A stretch of 61,125 nucleotides of DNA from CAZOEL01 sp964578835 (GTDB taxonomy: Bacteria > Desulfobacterota > Syntrophobacteria > Syntrophobacterales > Syntrophobacteraceae). The stretch's first letter is position 1. Each line of letters opens with the position of its first letter. Of this stretch, positions 17,472 to 27,192 are shown one piece after another. The stretch lies in assembly GCA_964578835.1 (NCBI GenBank), contig CAZOEL010000040.1:1-61125 (forward strand). Direction: 5' to 3'. The position numbers were made by a program, and so were the translations under genes. The notes beneath the pieces were generated by a model. That model saw nothing but the letters and a program-made list of their open reading frames with translations. It searched no databases and was not told the DNA's origin.

Positions 17472-18278
17472 TCAGAGGAAAAGGAAGAAGACGGTTGTAA
17501 AAAAACAATCGGCCAAAATAATGCTTATGAGGGAGGTCACAACCGACACCATGGTGGCTTTGCCGACGCCCTCCGCGCCGCCGCGCACGACAAAGGCCAT
17601 GTAACAGCCCACCATGGCGATGATGCCGGCAAAAACGAAGCTCTTGAAAAGTCCTGTGAGAATATCCTTTAGAAGCAAGGCCTGAATAGTATTCTCAATG
17701 TATAGCGAAGGACGGATTCCGACTGCGGTCGTTCCCACAACATAACCGCCGAACATGCCGATGACATCGGCCAGCACCGTCAGGCATGGGAGCATGATCA
17801 ACATGGCGAGAAGCCTTGGAACCACCAGATAACCGAGCGGAGCTATGGCCATTACTTCCAGGGCCATGATTTCTTCGGTAACCAGCATCGTCCCAAGCTC
17901 CGCGGTAAAGGCGGCGCTCACTCGACCCGCAACGACTATGGCGGTGAGAAGCGGAGCCATCTCGCGAGTAAGAGCGACGCTGGCAAGGCTTGCCGCATAA
18001 TCGACCGCTCCGAATTTTTCCAGTTGATATGCGGTCTGAAGCACCAGAATGACGCCAATGACAAAGGAGACAAGAAAAACGATGGGAACGCTCTTCACGC
18101 CCACTTCATCCATCTGCGCGATGGCGGCCCTGATGCGGAGCGGCTTTCCCTGAAACGGCTTTACCAGCATCCATCGAAGGACTTCCCGGAAGAAGAGGAA
18201 AAAGCTCGATAGATGCTGCAGGAAAAGCACTACGCCTCCCGCCGAATGGCGCGCTTTCGCCTTGGATGGTCCACTCAC
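17472..18278 (-). CDS. mlaE: MlaE-type permease
   Basis: The product is 268 aa. It is strongly hydrophobic, with about five membrane segments, and carries the family signature region GRVSAAFTAELGTMLVTEEI followed by PRLLAMLIMLPCLTVLAD. The start is a GTG overlapping the STAS stop codon (GTGA), which indicates translational coupling between the STAS protein and the permease. It forms the membrane part of the lipid ABC transporter. Confidence 0.93.
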   Translation of the reverse strand: MSGPSKAKARHSAGGVVLFLQHLSSFFLFFREVLRWMLVKPFQGKPLRIRAAIAQMDEVGVKSVPIVFLVSFVIGVILVLQTAYQLEKFGAVDYAASLASVALTREMAPLLTAIVVAGRVSAAFTAELGTMLVTEEIMALEVMAIAPLGYLVVPRLLAMLIMLPCLTVLADVIGMFGGYVVGTTAVGIRPSLYIENTIQALLLKDILTGLFKSFVFAGIIAMVGCYMAFVVRGGAEGVGKATMVSVVTSLISIILADCFFTTVFFLFL

Positions 18279-18619
18279 GCGCTCTTTTCTCCCCCGAGGG
18301 CCGCTTCCAGATCCGGGACCATTTCGAATACGCCCTTGAGATGGGCAAGCTCGAATACCGATTCGACCGAAGGCCGGAGCCCGGACAGGGTAAAGCGCGC
18401 GTTGCCCTTTTTCGAAAATTTCAACCCCTCGACAAGGGTCGCAATCCCGGAGCTATCCATGTAAGGCGCTTCGCACAAATCCACAACGACATGGAGAGGC
18501 GCCTTTTTGAATGTAGAAAGGATTGCGTCGCGAAGCCCGGGAGAGGTGCTCATATCCACATCCCCCGCCACACTTATGACATAAACGCCGGTTTTACGTT
18601 CTGTAACATCTGTTTTCAC
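18275..18619 (-). CDS. STAS-domain protein (anti-sigma antagonist or MlaB-like)
   Basis: The product is 114 aa. The fold is a single STAS domain. The phosphorylation-site loop reads YMDSSGIATLVE, with two serines in the position that is phosphorylated in SpoIIAA and RsbV. The product could be an anti-sigma factor antagonist, an MlaB-like regulatory subunit of the ATPase, or both. It lies 39 bp downstream of an RsbW-like kinase gene and overlaps mlaE by 4 bp. This arrangement argues that the kinase and phosphatase act on the Mla transporter subunit; this is inference. Confidence 0.88.
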   Translation of the reverse strand: MKTDVTERKTGVYVISVAGDVDMSTSPGLRDAILSTFKKAPLHVVVDLCEAPYMDSSGIATLVEGLKFSKKGNARFTLSGLRPSVESVFELAHLKGVFEMVPDLEAALGGEKSA

Positions 18620-18658
18620 AAGCTTGAGATCTCCTCACGAATTAAACCAACGAGATTT

Positions 18659-19105
18659 CTATCGACTGAAAGTCTTCACACCATCTCTGTACTTCACCAT
18701 TCTGAGGAGCATTCCGCCGCCCTCCGGGCATTCATAGGCCACTTCATCCATGGCGCTCTTTATGAAATGAATTCCCAGCCCGCCGGGGCGCAACTCGGCA
18801 AGATCCCGCGACTTGAACTCGCGAGGATCCGATGCGGGAGCGAAATCGCGTATGCGGATCTCGATATGGCTGGGATGAACCAGAAAGGTAAGCAGAATTC
18901 GCTCTTCTTTGCGGTTTCCATAGGCGTGCCGGATGATATTGGAGCAGGCCTCATCCACAGCGAGCACCATGCGCTCTACTTCGGTCCGGGAGAATTCCAA
19001 CCGCTCCGTGAGCCGCTCAACAAGGCAGCGAGCGATAAAAAGGGAAGCCGGATCGCTCGGTATTTCCAAAACAACGGGGCCGTTAATCTCCAACAACTCG
19101 GTCAC
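18659..19105 (-). CDS. RsbW/SpoIIAB-like serine kinase (GHKL ATPase)
   Basis: The product is 148 aa. It has an N box (AVDEACSNIIRHAYG), a G1-like motif (IEIRIRDFAP, with Asp) and a G2-like motif (GGLGIHFIKSAMDEV), as in anti-sigma factor kinases. Such proteins bind and phosphorylate a STAS partner. No sigma factor gene is present nearby, so its second partner is unknown. Its ATG overlaps the phosphatase stop codon (ATGA), which indicates tight coupling. Confidence 0.9.
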   Translation of the reverse strand: MTELLEINGPVVLEIPSDPASLFIARCLVERLTERLEFSRTEVERMVLAVDEACSNIIRHAYGNRKEERILLTFLVHPSHIEIRIRDFAPASDPREFKSRDLAELRPGGLGIHFIKSAMDEVAYECPEGGGMLLRMVKYRDGVKTFSR

Positions 19106-20427
19106 GGACCTTCAACCCCCAGCAGAACCATTGTTATATCGTCCGCCTGCGGGCAGTCCCGCACGAATTCTTTTACTGAATGAGCTATGCGCTGGTAGAC
19201 TCCATCGACGTTAGAATCGCCCTCCATGATTACGCTCTGGAGCGATTCCATGCCAAGCCTGCCGCCACAAGGATTTTTGGCCTCGATCAAGCCATCCGTC
19301 GAGAGGAGCAGGCAATCGCCCCCACGGAGCTCGAAAGAGCCCGAACTGTAGCTCTGCGCTTCGATAATCCCCGCGGGAGGCCGCGCCTTGTCTCGCAGCA
19401 TTTCGATGCGGCCTTCGGAATGGTTCCAAAGAAAGGGAGGAATATGTCCGGCGTTAACGTATTCGATAGCATGCCGGGAAGGGTCTAAAACCATGTAGAA
19501 AAGCGTTGCGAACATGCCTCTGCAGCTTCGCTCGCAGGCCACGTCGTTTATTTTGGCGACAAGCTGCGCGGGGTCCCGGTAGCGGCTCGAAAGGAAGCGA
19601 AAGTCGGAGGTGAGCCTCGCCATATACAGGGCTGAAGCGACGCCTTTGCCCGACACGTCGCCTATGAGAATCCCAAGCCGGTCGTCCTCGAGAGGAATGA
19701 AGTCGTAGAAATCGCCGCTGACTTCCAGGGCCGGCTGGTAGTGAGCTTTGAAACGAAAGCCGGGAATCTCCGGAATATCCTTTGGAAGAAAGCTGAGCTG
19801 AATGCTCTTTGCAAACGCAAGGTCGCTCTCGATCTGCTGCTTGCGAAGGAGCGCCGCGTGCATTCGGGCATTTTCAATGGCGACGGCCGCCTGAGAACAG
19901 AGCAGCGTCAGAGTTTCTTCGTCTTCGGAATTGAATGGAGCGCCGTCCACCCTGTTGATGAGCTGCGAAACGCCTATGATCCGATCCTTGATTTTCAACG
20001 GGACACAAAGGAGCGAACGGGTGCGGTATCCGGTTCTTCTATCGAATTCCTGGTTGAAGCGAATGTCTCGGTAAGCGTCATCGAGGAGCAGTCCTTCGCC
20101 CGTTTCAAAAACATGCCCGGCGACGCCCTGCCCTTTCTTGATGCGAAAGCCGCCTTTGAGCAGATGCGCGACAGGCCCCTGAGCCACCTCAAAGACCAGG
20201 TCGCCGCTCTTCTCATCCGCCAGCATCAGACTGCATGACTCGGCCTTCAATATAGCTCTAGACGTTGTCATGATCCGTTCGAGGACTTCTTCGATCTCGA
20301 GGGAGGAATTAATGAGGCCTGCAATGCTGAAGCATTCTTTGAGGCTATCGATGCGCTCGCGGCAATGCGCAAGCTCATGCGACAGCGGACGTTCGATTTG
20401 AACTTGTACTTCTTCGGCTACTCTCAT
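19102..20427 (-). CDS. GAF-domain PP2C phosphatase (RsbU/SpoIIE type)
   Basis: The product is about 441 aa. A GAF domain lies at about residues 50-195 (AILKAESCSLMLADEKSG, later RTRSLLCVPLKIKDRIIGVS), and a SpoIIE-type phosphatase domain at about 225-440. Metal-binding Asp residues are visible in GDFYDF, LIGDVSGKGV and STDGLIEA. It should dephosphorylate the STAS partner in response to a signal sensed by the GAF domain. The start is uncertain: ATG 20427 has no clear ribosome site, and a GTG at 20475 in the same frame would add 16 residues. It is the first gene of the Mla operon. Confidence 0.88.
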   Translation of the reverse strand: MRVAEEVQVQIERPLSHELAHCRERIDSLKECFSIAGLINSSLEIEEVLERIMTTSRAILKAESCSLMLADEKSGDLVFEVAQGPVAHLLKGGFRIKKGQGVAGHVFETGEGLLLDDAYRDIRFNQEFDRRTGYRTRSLLCVPLKIKDRIIGVSQLINRVDGAPFNSEDEETLTLLCSQAAVAIENARMHAALLRKQQIESDLAFAKSIQLSFLPKDIPEIPGFRFKAHYQPALEVSGDFYDFIPLEDDRLGILIGDVSGKGVASALYMARLTSDFRFLSSRYRDPAQLVAKINDVACERSCRGMFATLFYMVLDPSRHAIEYVNAGHIPPFLWNHSEGRIEMLRDKARPPAGIIEAQSYSSGSFELRGGDCLLLSTDGLIEAKNPCGGRLGMESLQSVIMEGDSNVDGVYQRIAHSVKEFVRDCPQADDITMVLLGVEGP

Positions 20428-20624
20428 GATATCCAATAATTCTAAATGAGAAGTCCGGACGGAGAGAGCCTCCACTCCATCGGATGCTTACCACGGCGAA
20501 GTCAGCAACGATTCGGGAAGAAAACATACCTCACGGGTTCTGTCAAGCGGAAGAAAAGTCAACCTGCCGGATTGATTGAGGAGCCCGAAATCCTTGTTCC
20601 TCATGACAAGCGCCATGAATTTTC

Positions 20625-20654
20625 TTGACAGAATTCACGCGGCTTTGCTACATT
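20625..20654 (+). promoter_or_regulatory. Candidate sigma-70-type promoter
   Basis: A perfect TTGACA is followed after 18 bp by TACATT. It lies about 275 bp upstream of the 20928 gene in a 500-bp intergenic region between divergent transcription units. The -10 box is weak. Confidence 0.35.
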
Positions 20655-20927
20655 TTTTCTGACTTCGTTATTATTTGCATCTCATTGTAGAAGTTGCTCA
20701 AATAGCTCTCATGGCAGGAGCGCGCGCATGGCATCTTCAATAAACCGTTGGCTATTCCCTGCGGCGATTCCTCTCTCTTCCGGCTCCTCTTAAAGATGAA
20801 CAGCAGGATGAGGGCCGTTCCACTAGAATACGCCTTTCATAATTTTCGGGAAATTCGCATCTCATTAGTTTTTCATGCTATGGCTACGCCATATCTTTAG
20901 AGCCGGTTTTTCATCCAGGGGGAGAAG

Positions 20928-23900
20928 ATGATTGGATCAAAGAGAGGGTGCACGGCAATTTTAGCGGCGACGATCGTCGCAGCGCTGCTTTTCTTCAACT
21001 CTGCGGCAGCATGGGCTCAGCAGAACCAGGCATGCAAGAGAGCGCTTTTCATCAGCGACAAGAAGGGCTTGGGCAATGGAAACTGGTACGGCTATTCCAA
21101 ACTGAAGAAGAGGCTCAAGGCTCTTAGATTTCAGGTTCGCGAGGTGAACCCGAAGAAGGTCACCAGCGCTCACCTGGAAGAAAGCGATCTCATTGTATTG
21201 TCCATCGGGTGGTGGAATGCCGGTAAGGGCAGCGCAGCGATGCCGGACAAGCAAGCTCAGAAGATTGTCGATTTTGTCAATTCCGGCAAAGGCCTCTTCC
21301 TCTTGGGAGAAGTCGGCATCGCGACTTGGTCTCAGGGCTGGAACGGCACAACCAATCATGTGGGAGAGTATTTCGGAATCAAGTTCAATAAAGACATGAT
21401 CTGCAGCTCCCAAAGCCATCACCCGCAATCGGACGATCCCGACGGAGGCCTCGATCAGCCCATTGTTAGCGTTGCAGACCCTTTCAATCCCGCAATCACA
21501 TACCAGCTGCTCATAAATTGGGGCTCGACTCTGACCACGGAAAACCCTTCCGACGCCGTGGGCTTTTCCGATGCGTCGAGCTGGCAGGACAAGAACTGCG
21601 TTTGGGATAACAAGATTAAACATTGGACCTGCTCTCAGGGCAATAAAGAACCTTCGGGATCTTTTCCCGTTGTCGCGCAGGTGGAGACAGCCACGGGCGG
21701 AAGGGTTCTGGCGCTAGGGGATGCAAGCTCGCTGGTGAATGGCTGGATCAAAAGGTACGACAACCAGGAGTATTTCGAACGCGCCTTCGCCTGGCTCGGC
21801 AAAATGGTTGACATGACGTTCAGCGCCGTGGGCGACACGAACGTTTTCATTCCCGGCGCCGATACGGTTACGTTCGTGACGACAGTAAATCACGGTCCCA
21901 GTATTTCGGAAATCAACTGGGACTTCGATGGAGACGGACAACCGGATCTTTCATCGAACGATGAAGGCGTGATCGTTACGCCGGGCGAATCTTTCGATAC
22001 CTACCAGGTGAGCCATGCCTACGCTGCTGCGGGATCTTACAGCGTTACCTGCACGGTGGTCGAAACAAACGGATGCCGGACTGTATCCAATCCCATCCCG
22101 GTCTCAGCCAGTTCAAACAATCTGCCGACAATCAGTTCCCTAACGGCCGAACCGACAACAGGCACTGATAACGTAACCGTCTCTTTCACCTGTACGGCCG
22201 CCGATCCGGACGGCTCCATCGCCGAGTACCGATGGAGCTATGGCGACGGCTCTTCCATTGAGAGCACCACAATCAATGCGCAGACCCACTTCTACTCCTC
22301 GCCCGGCGTCTACCAGGCAACGTGCCAGGTCGTCGACAGCGGTGGAGCCACAGCGACTTCACCTCCCGTCACGATTACTGTAAATGCGTCTCCGACCGTT
22401 TCGCTCACCGCCTACCCAGTAAATGGAACCAACTCTCTCAATGTCTCTTTCACCTGTTCGGCAAACGACCCGGACGGCTCTATCGTCGAATACAGATGGA
22501 GCTACGGCGATGGCGATACTGAAACTTCGACCTCGGCTGAAAGGGCTCATTACTATGCGGAGCCCGGCGTCTTCAATGCGACCTGTCAGGTAGTCGACAA
22601 TAACGGGGCAACTGCTGCTTCATCCCCTGTTGTTATTGCCGTCAATGCGTCTCCGGCCATTGATTCCCTGACGGCAAATCCTTCTTCGGGAATCGCTCCG
22701 CTCAATGTCTCCTTTACCTGCGCCGCCCACGACCCGGACGAATCCGGGTCAATTGCAAGCTATATCTGGAATTTTGGAAACGGCCAGACTCAAACCACGT
22801 CTACCGGCTCCGTTCAGCACGCCTACGGCTCGCCCGGAGAGTATTCCGCCTCCTGCATTGCCGTGGATAATATGGGAGCACAGAGCAATTCCGCCTCCAC
22901 AACTGTCGTTGTCCTGTCCCCCAATCAGCCGCCGGTAGTCGGCTCTTTCGCAGCTGATTATACGAACGGCAACGCGCCGCTTACCGTCACGTTCACATGC
23001 TCGGCCACCGATCCTGACGGCTCCATTGTCGAGTACAGGTGGAATTATGGCGACGGGTCTTCCGAGACATCCTCAACGAACACGCATGTCCATGTCTATG
23101 CTGCCGGCTCGTTTGACGCCACTTGCGAAGTCGTTGACGACAGCGGAGCAACCGCAATATCGTCGCCCCTCACAATCAGCGTCAACGCTATCCCTACCGT
23201 GTCCCTGTCCGCCACCCCCGAGATAGGGCAAGCGTCCCTTCAGGTTGAGCTTTTCTGCAGCGCAAATGATCCCGAAGGACTTCCTCTTACTTATTCCTGG
23301 GATTTCAATGGCGACGGCTCCTGGGTCGATGAGCCGAATGCGGCGGATGCCAGCCGGCTTTACGCAATGCCGGGAGAGTATTCACCCCGCTGCCGAGTGA
23401 TGGACCAACAGGGAGCGATTGCTTCATCCGAGGCCATATTGATTACGGTCTCCCCGAACGATTGGCCGCAACTCGGGTATGGGCCGGAGAGAACGAGTCA
23501 CAATCCTTTTGATAGAGCAATTAACGCAACGAATGTGGTTGGCCTTGGTCAGCAGTTCCAAATAGATATTACAGATTATGGCGCGGAAAATAATGTAGAA
23601 AGCCCGCTAATTACGGCGAACGGAAGACTTTTGCTCACGGATAGCGACGGCGTCCTTTACGCCTTCGACGCTTTTACGGGCGCCCCTCTATGGAGTGATG
23701 AGCCGAGCCAGGAATCTTATTACAGGTACGAACCCTCACTGGCGGCATCAAACGGGGTGGTTTACGCCGTTAGAAACAGGGCCGTGGGAGAGTCCCTCGC
23801 CTTCGAATTGAGCTCTTTCGATGCGCTCTCAGGAGCTTCCAACGGAGAGCCCACGCTGCTTGCCGGTCCATCCAACATGGGCAGCATGCTCGATTGCCCT

Positions 23901-24683
23901 TTGATAATATCGAATAATTTAGTTTACGCAGTTTCTCATATTGTCAGCTTTACCAATGTTCCGAGCTCTTATCTGAGAGCGCTGAACACCAAGTCGCAGC
24001 AACTATCATCGTTTTCAACCGTTTTCGACAGCAGCAACGGCGCCATTGTAGTCGCCGACAATATCGTCTACGGCATTAACGCCAGTCAGGATCCGATCAC
24101 CTATTACTGGAACGGCGCCCTTTTCGATGTTGAAGGAGTGACAGGGGCTCCCGTCGGCACGGTCTTCGATTCTTTCGCTTCTTTCAGCCCTGTTTTTGGA
24201 TTGGCTGCTCATAACGGCGCGCTATATGTCGCAACGGGCAGTTACCTGCGAGGCTACGACCCATCAACGGGTCTTCAGACATTGGGCCCCACCGAAGGCT
24301 CGGGAAGCAGCAACGCGTTTATAGCCATAGCCAATGGCGAAGTCTATGTCGTATCCCCCTATCAGCAAGAGGGGTGGACATTGCTGGCCTATAGCGCCGC
24401 AACCGGGGATTTGAACTGGAGCATCAGCTCCGAGGACATCGGGTCTCCCGGGGCTTTCATGTCGCCTCCGGCCGTGGCGAACGGCATCATTTATGTGACA
24501 ATCTCCGAAAGCGCCTCCGGCCACCGTCTGGTTGCAATCGATTCCGCCACTCGCGCTGTCGTTCGAAACGCGCTCGTAACCGATCGGGAGACGTGGGCCG
24601 TTCCGCAGGCATCTCCCATCATTGCAAACGGTAGAGTCTACATGAGCTTTGGCAGCTTGATTTTTGCCTATGGTTTGGAGTAG
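20928..24683 (+). CDS. Secreted PKD-repeat and beta-propeller protein
   Basis: The product is 1251 aa. A signal peptide ends near AAAWAQQ. Residues 35-290 resemble a glutamine-amidotransferase-like Rossmann region (ALFISDKKG, then LIVLSIGWWNAGKG and GKGLFLLGEVG). About six PKD domains follow at roughly 300-840, with repeated DPDGSIVEYRW(S/N)YGDG and (A/S)TCQVVD blocks. Cys in both strands of most repeats suggests an intradomain disulfide. The last 400 residues resemble a PQQ-type propeller (repeats with NGVVYAV, NGALYVA, NGIIYVT). It probably acts at the cell surface in binding or adhesion. The start has GGGGGAGAAG. No anchoring motif is seen. Confidence 0.8.
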   Translation: MIGSKRGCTAILAATIVAALLFFNSAAAWAQQNQACKRALFISDKKGLGNGNWYGYSKLKKRLKALRFQVREVNPKKVTSAHLEESDLIVLSIGWWNAGKGSAAMPDKQAQKIVDFVNSGKGLFLLGEVGIATWSQGWNGTTNHVGEYFGIKFNKDMICSSQSHHPQSDDPDGGLDQPIVSVADPFNPAITYQLLINWGSTLTTENPSDAVGFSDASSWQDKNCVWDNKIKHWTCSQGNKEPSGSFPVVAQVETATGGRVLALGDASSLVNGWIKRYDNQEYFERAFAWLGKMVDMTFSAVGDTNVFIPGADTVTFVTTVNHGPSISEINWDFDGDGQPDLSSNDEGVIVTPGESFDTYQVSHAYAAAGSYSVTCTVVETNGCRTVSNPIPVSASSNNLPTISSLTAEPTTGTDNVTVSFTCTAADPDGSIAEYRWSYGDGSSIESTTINAQTHFYSSPGVYQATCQVVDSGGATATSPPVTITVNASPTVSLTAYPVNGTNSLNVSFTCSANDPDGSIVEYRWSYGDGDTETSTSAERAHYYAEPGVFNATCQVVDNNGATAASSPVVIAVNASPAIDSLTANPSSGIAPLNVSFTCAAHDPDESGSIASYIWNFGNGQTQTTSTGSVQHAYGSPGEYSASCIAVDNMGAQSNSASTTVVVLSPNQPPVVGSFAADYTNGNAPLTVTFTCSATDPDGSIVEYRWNYGDGSSETSSTNTHVHVYAAGSFDATCEVVDDSGATAISSPLTISVNAIPTVSLSATPEIGQASLQVELFCSANDPEGLPLTYSWDFNGDGSWVDEPNAADASRLYAMPGEYSPRCRVMDQQGAIASSEAILITVSPNDWPQLGYGPERTSHNPFDRAINATNVVGLGQQFQIDITDYGAENNVESPLITANGRLLLTDSDGVLYAFDAFTGAPLWSDEPSQESYYRYEPSLAASNGVVYAVRNRAVGESLAFELSSFDALSGASNGEPTLLAGPSNMGSMLDCPLIISNNLVYAVSHIVSFTNVPSSYLRALNTKSQQLSSFSTVFDSSNGAIVVADNIVYGINASQDPITYYWNGALFDVEGVTGAPVGTVFDSFASFSPVFGLAAHNGALYVATGSYLRGYDPSTGLQTLGPTEGSGSSNAFIAIANGEVYVVSPYQQEGWTLLAYSAATGDLNWSISSEDIGSPGAFMSPPAVANGIIYVTISESASGHRLVAIDSATRAVVRNALVTDRETWAVPQASPIIANGRVYMSFGSLIFAYGLE

Positions 24684-24827
24684 AAGCAACAGCAGGAAAG
24701 GACCGGCTCAAAGACTGTTTTTTTACCCCAGCCTCCGATCTGCCGGCGACTTCCGGGAGCTCGACCGTATAGGCGTAAGGAGGTTTTCCAGGGAGCATAA
24801 ACACCAATAGAAGGGGATGAAGTCGAC

Positions 24828-25817
24828 ATGGCGAAAAAAAAGACGGCTTTTTTCATGCTGATGATTGTGCTGCTCTGGCTAACGCTCCTCAACAATGCTT
24901 GGGCGCGGCAGGTGATAACGGACGAGGACAAGGCCTGGGCCAGACAGGCTCTGGAGCAGGAAAAAGCGCTCGGTGCGCCTGTAACGCCGAATAGCGTGGC
25001 GGTTATGAATTTCAACAACGCCACCAAGCAGTCGAAGCTCGATCCCCTGCAGAAGGGAATGGCTTTCATGCTCATCACGGATCTCTCGAAGGTCGAAGGA
25101 CTTCAAGTGCTCGAAAGGGTGCGCATGCAGGCGCTCTTGGATGAGCTGAAGCTCGGGGAATCGGGTCTGGTCGAGCCCGGGTCTGCGCCTCGCGTCGGAC
25201 AGCTTTTCGGCGCCTACTGGCTTCTTGGCGGGGAATTGGCGGAAGAGCAAGGGAGCCGGCTTCAAATAAAGTCGAACGTCCTCCAGGTTCCAAAGCAGCA
25301 GATTGCCGGGCAGCCTGCAACGCGGGGAGCGCTCGAGGAGCTTATTCGCCTTGAAAAAGAGCTCCTTTTCGAGATCATCGCCCTTCTCAAGGTCGAGATC
25401 ACCCCGGAGCAGGAGCGGGAGCTAAGGAAGCCTCTCACCACGGACATGGACGCCCTGATGAGCTTTTTCAAAGGGCTGTCTTTGAGCGATCAGAAAAAAT
25501 ACAAAGAAGCTGCGCAGCAGTATTCAAACGCTCTGAAGCAGGACCCGCAGATGGCCTCAGCCCGGGACGCTCTTGCTGAGCTGAAGAGCCTCTTCCCAAA
25601 CCTGATGGTGAACCGAAGCGTTGAGCTTCTCCAATCATTGCGAAATGAGACCACTATCACGGGTCAGATTCCACCGACTCCACCGACCGAAAGGCTGATT
25701 CTTCCTTCGGAGATACCTTCTTCGCAGCTGCCGGAGCCCGAGCCGACGCCACAAGGGGGAGGTCCGAATTTTGGCGGACAACCGGGCGCCAGAGGAGGCG
25801 GAGCCTCGAGGAGATAG
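24828..25817 (+). CDS. Exported CsgG/TPR-type protein
   Basis: The product is 329 aa. An N-terminal hydrophobic segment ends near NNAWARQ and acts as a signal peptide. Residues 50-200 follow the CsgG-like pattern (SVAVMNFNN, then LQKGMAFMLITDLSKVEGLQ, VLERVRMQALLDELKL, and GAYWLLGGEL). A short TPR-like helical region follows (KKYKEAAQQYSNALKQDP). The C-terminus is Pro/Gly-rich. CsgG-type proteins form or assist outer-membrane export pores, but the pore-forming segment is not evident here. It is preceded by the PKD gene and followed by a barrel gene. Confidence 0.7.
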   Translation: MAKKKTAFFMLMIVLLWLTLLNNAWARQVITDEDKAWARQALEQEKALGAPVTPNSVAVMNFNNATKQSKLDPLQKGMAFMLITDLSKVEGLQVLERVRMQALLDELKLGESGLVEPGSAPRVGQLFGAYWLLGGELAEEQGSRLQIKSNVLQVPKQQIAGQPATRGALEELIRLEKELLFEIIALLKVEITPEQERELRKPLTTDMDALMSFFKGLSLSDQKKYKEAAQQYSNALKQDPQMASARDALAELKSLFPNLMVNRSVELLQSLRNETTITGQIPPTPPTERLILPSEIPSSQLPEPEPTPQGGGPNFGGQPGARGGGASRR

Positions 25818-25920
25818 CCGCGGGGGGAGGAGCTTCGGCGCAAAGATAAGTGACCAATGCTTTTGCTGATAGGCGAGAGTCGACCGGGTCGAAGAAACGA
25901 TTCTTGCAAGGGGGGAATAG

Positions 25921-27060
25921 ATGTCAAAGCGCGCGATCGTCGTATCCTTTTTGCTCTATCTTGCAGCGTCAGCCGTTGCGTCTCGCTGCCTGGCGGAAAA
26001 CATCTTCTTCGATACGGGTCTGAGCTTCAACTGGTGGGAAAGCAACGCCGAGGAGAGAGCCAAGCAAGTCTGGATTCCCGTCTCGGCGGGAGCGGGATAC
26101 AAGGATTTCTACTTCAAGATAATTGGCGGGTATGCCTACACGGATTTCAAAGAGCCCGGCGAAAACAAGAGATCCCTTTCTCATATCCTGGACACCAAGC
26201 TGAATCTCACTTATTCCGTTGTTGACAAACTGCCGGTCGACCTGATGGTGGGCCTGGATTTCAATCTGCCGACGGGAAAGACGGATCTCAGCAATAGAGA
26301 CATCGTGCTTATCATGCAGCCCGAACTGGTTCCCATCCAGAGCTTCGGGGAAGGATTCAACGTCAATCCCACCTTATCGTTCTCCAGGCAGTGGGGCGAA
26401 GAGAAGAAGCTGGTCACCGGCCTGGGCTTGGGCTACGCTGTGCGCGGGGAATACGACTTCAGCACCGATACGCAGGATTTCGATCCGGGCGACATGTTCA
26501 GCCTTGTTCCACAGGTTTCCTACTATTTTACAAACGAATGGCGCGGCCGACTTTTCGGAAATTACACCCACTACACCTGGGACACCGTTGAAGATGACCA
26601 TTTCCTACAGCAGGGCCAATTATTTCTGATTGGCGTCGGCGTCGACTACAATAAGGAGAGGTGGGGAGCAGGATTGAGCTTGACCAGCATCATGCGGGAA
26701 GACTCTGAAATTGGAGAGACAAACCAGCTGATACAAAGGGGCGAGCTCAGCCAAGGCGATGAATGGGTCCTCGATCTAACGCTCAGGTACGCTCTCAACG
26801 ATCTTACGACACTTACATCAAGGCTCAGACTGCTTCTGATCGATGAGAACGATGAAGAGGCGGATTCTCCAATATTCATGGGAGACAGGGAGTATGCCTC
26901 GCTGCAATTAGGAGTGATCAGGAAGCTTACCTCCCATCTCCAGGGGGAGATCGATCTCAAAGGCTTCACCATGGACGATCAGCAGAATCTCTTTCATTCG
27001 GACGGGGACCGCAGCTACCACGGAGGCGCAGTGGGGATCAAGCTTACCGGATTTTTCTAG
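25921..27060 (+). CDS. Outer-membrane beta-barrel protein
   Basis: The product is 379 aa. A signal peptide ends near RCLAEN. The rest alternates hydrophobic and polar residues with many aromatic strands (AGAGYKDFYFKIIGGYAYTD, LVTGLGLGYAVRGEYDF, WRGRLFGNYTHYTW), and ends in Phe (KLTGFF), the usual C-terminal signature for barrel insertion by Bam. The ligand is unknown. The position between the CsgG-like gene and the T6SS genes suggests, but does not show, a shared envelope function. Confidence 0.78.
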   Translation: MSKRAIVVSFLLYLAASAVASRCLAENIFFDTGLSFNWWESNAEERAKQVWIPVSAGAGYKDFYFKIIGGYAYTDFKEPGENKRSLSHILDTKLNLTYSVVDKLPVDLMVGLDFNLPTGKTDLSNRDIVLIMQPELVPIQSFGEGFNVNPTLSFSRQWGEEKKLVTGLGLGYAVRGEYDFSTDTQDFDPGDMFSLVPQVSYYFTNEWRGRLFGNYTHYTWDTVEDDHFLQQGQLFLIGVGVDYNKERWGAGLSLTSIMREDSEIGETNQLIQRGELSQGDEWVLDLTLRYALNDLTTLTSRLRLLLIDENDEEADSPIFMGDREYASLQLGVIRKLTSHLQGEIDLKGFTMDDQQNLFHSDGDRSYHGGAVGIKLTGFF

Positions 27061-27122
27061 CGAGAAGCCCTGCCCTGCGTGATGGATTCGGGTCATTTAG
27101 AAAAGCTGAGAATTCCCTTCCC

Positions 27123-27156
27123 CGTCATTCCGGCAATCTTTTGAGCCGGTATGACG
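27123..27156. repeat. REP-like hairpin
   Basis: CGTCATTCCGGC and GCCGGTATGACG form a 12-bp inverted repeat with one mismatch and a 10-nt loop. The same core (GTCATTCCGGC) recurs at 60494, so this is a dispersed family. It may also help terminate transcription after the barrel gene. Confidence 0.7.
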
Positions 27157-27192
27157 AAATGAACGCCCTTTTGATTTGATAGGACCATAACA

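Noticed and set aside
18275..20427. Sigma-factor regulatory locus
   Set aside because: No sigma factor gene is adjacent; the module is joined to Mla transporter genes by overlapping start and stop codons.
20520..20546. TTGACA on the minus strand upstream of the phosphatase gene
   Set aside because: No acceptable -10 box at the right spacing; the nearest candidate (TATGTT) is too close.
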